Shown here piece after piece: positions 63,743-64,000 of a stretch of 64,000 bases of DNA (the first letter of the stretch is position 1; each line of letters opens with the position of its first letter). Source of the stretch: Pseudomonas fluorescens (GTDB lineage Bacteria > Pseudomonadota > Gammaproteobacteria > Pseudomonadales > Pseudomonadaceae); NCBI RefSeq assembly GCF_002837185.1, contig NZ_KZ477995.1:115954-179953 (forward strand), read 5' to 3'. The position numbers and the translations under genes are program-made. The notes beneath the pieces were generated by a model. The model ran no database searches and was not told the DNA's origin. It was given only the letters and a program-made list of their open reading frames with translations.

Positions 63743-63773
63743 AAAAAAGCCCTGAGCAAGTCAGGGCTTTTTA
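63743..63773. terminator. Bidirectional intrinsic terminator after nrdB
   Basis: AAAAAAGCCCTGA - GCAAG - TCAGGGCTTTTT; the stem has A and T tracts. It lies 13 bases after the nrdB stop codon on the minus strand. Confidence 0.9.
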
Positions 63774-63785
63774 GTATTGCTCGGA

Positions 63786-64000
63786 TCAGTCCCAGCTCAA
63801 CGCACCACCCGTTTGATACTCGATCACACGGGTTTCGAAGAAGTTTTTCTCTTTCTTCAAATCCATGATCTCACTCATCCACGGGAACGGATTGGTGGTC
63901 CCCGGATACTCTTCCTTTAACCCAATCTGCGACAAACGACGGTTAGCGATGAACTTCAGATAGTCCTCCATCATCGCCGCATTCATGCCGAGAACACCGC
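63786..64000 (-). CDS. nrdB: Ribonucleotide reductase class Ia beta subunit, C-terminal part (truncated by window end)
   Basis: The open frame continues past the window end; only about 71 C-terminal residues are visible (GVLGMNAAMMEDYLKFIANRRLSQIGL onward). KEKNFFETRVIEYQTGGALSWD is the C-terminal tail that docks into the NrdA subunit. The protein provides the di-iron tyrosyl radical for deoxyribonucleotide synthesis; the metal-binding part is outside the window. Confidence 0.9.
   Translation of the reverse strand, partial: GVLGMNAAMMEDYLKFIANRRLSQIGLKEEYPGTTNPFPWMSEIMDLKKEKNFFETRVIEYQTGGALSWD

Overview
The window is a high-GC, gene-dense chromosomal segment of a Pseudomonas species of the P. 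fluorescens type. Three things support this: the gts glucose ABC transporter-oprB-hexR-zwf-pgl-eda layout, a GntR/GntK/GntT gluconate block, and many dispersed REP/REPIN elements of the class described from P. fluorescens (core GTGGGAGGGGGCTTGCCCCC). I see no rRNA, tRNA, CRISPR array, prophage or intact insertion sequence. All calls rest on reading the sequence and on remembered family features; no database search was run.

Region 1 (0-13.4 kb) handles sugar uptake and the Entner-Doudoroff entry. A membrane coiled-coil protein is followed by an AGE-family sugar isomerase, the periplasmic glucose-binding protein and ABC transporter (gtsABCD), the porin OprB and a hexose-6-phosphate mutarotase. 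Then come the repressor HexR (opposite strand) and zwf-pgl-eda. The isomerase and gtsA share a duplicated promoter module with the palindrome TGTCACC-N4-GGTGACA. Crc/Hfq-type A-rich motifs sit just before the isomerase, gtsA, oprB, zwf and gntT.

Region 2 (13.4-31 kb) is mixed core metabolism. It holds a class V aminotransferase, an AT-richer beta-propeller protein of unknown role, a MaoC hydratase, a monoacylglycerol-lipase-like hydrolase and two tandem acyl-CoA synthetases (fadD2, fadD1). It continues with CsbD, YihY and peptide deformylase, a sulfonate-type binding protein, an MFS/uronate-dehydrogenase-like/GST run and a DUF6124-type small protein with a structured leader.

Region 3 (31-48 kb) opens with the gluconate regulon, which carries three matching GntR palindromes. 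It continues with AlaC, a PACE efflux protein with a divergent LysR, an SDR/LysR divergent pair, a Pit phosphate transporter, a ZntB-type transporter, PepSY, GlpQ, and a GATase/monooxygenase pair opposite another LysR.

Region 4 (48-64 kb) is more accessory. It includes a BdlA-like double-PAS chemoreceptor, a TetR/metallo-hydrolase pair with twin operators, an amidase-fold protein lacking the catalytic half just before a complete amidase, and a P-loop protein whose 3' end overlaps an opposing HTH gene. A putative zinc-binding protein of unknown function and an MFS exporter follow. An amino-acid ABC operon led by an argininosuccinate-lyase paralogue comes next, then a HAD hydrolase, an HNH nuclease remnant and the 3' end of nrdB.

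The most unusual items are the duplicated sugar promoter module, the catalytically empty amidase-like gene beside a real amidase, the ArgH-paralogue/ABC operon, the beta-propeller protein and the zinc-motif protein. None can be claimed as a new system from sequence alone.
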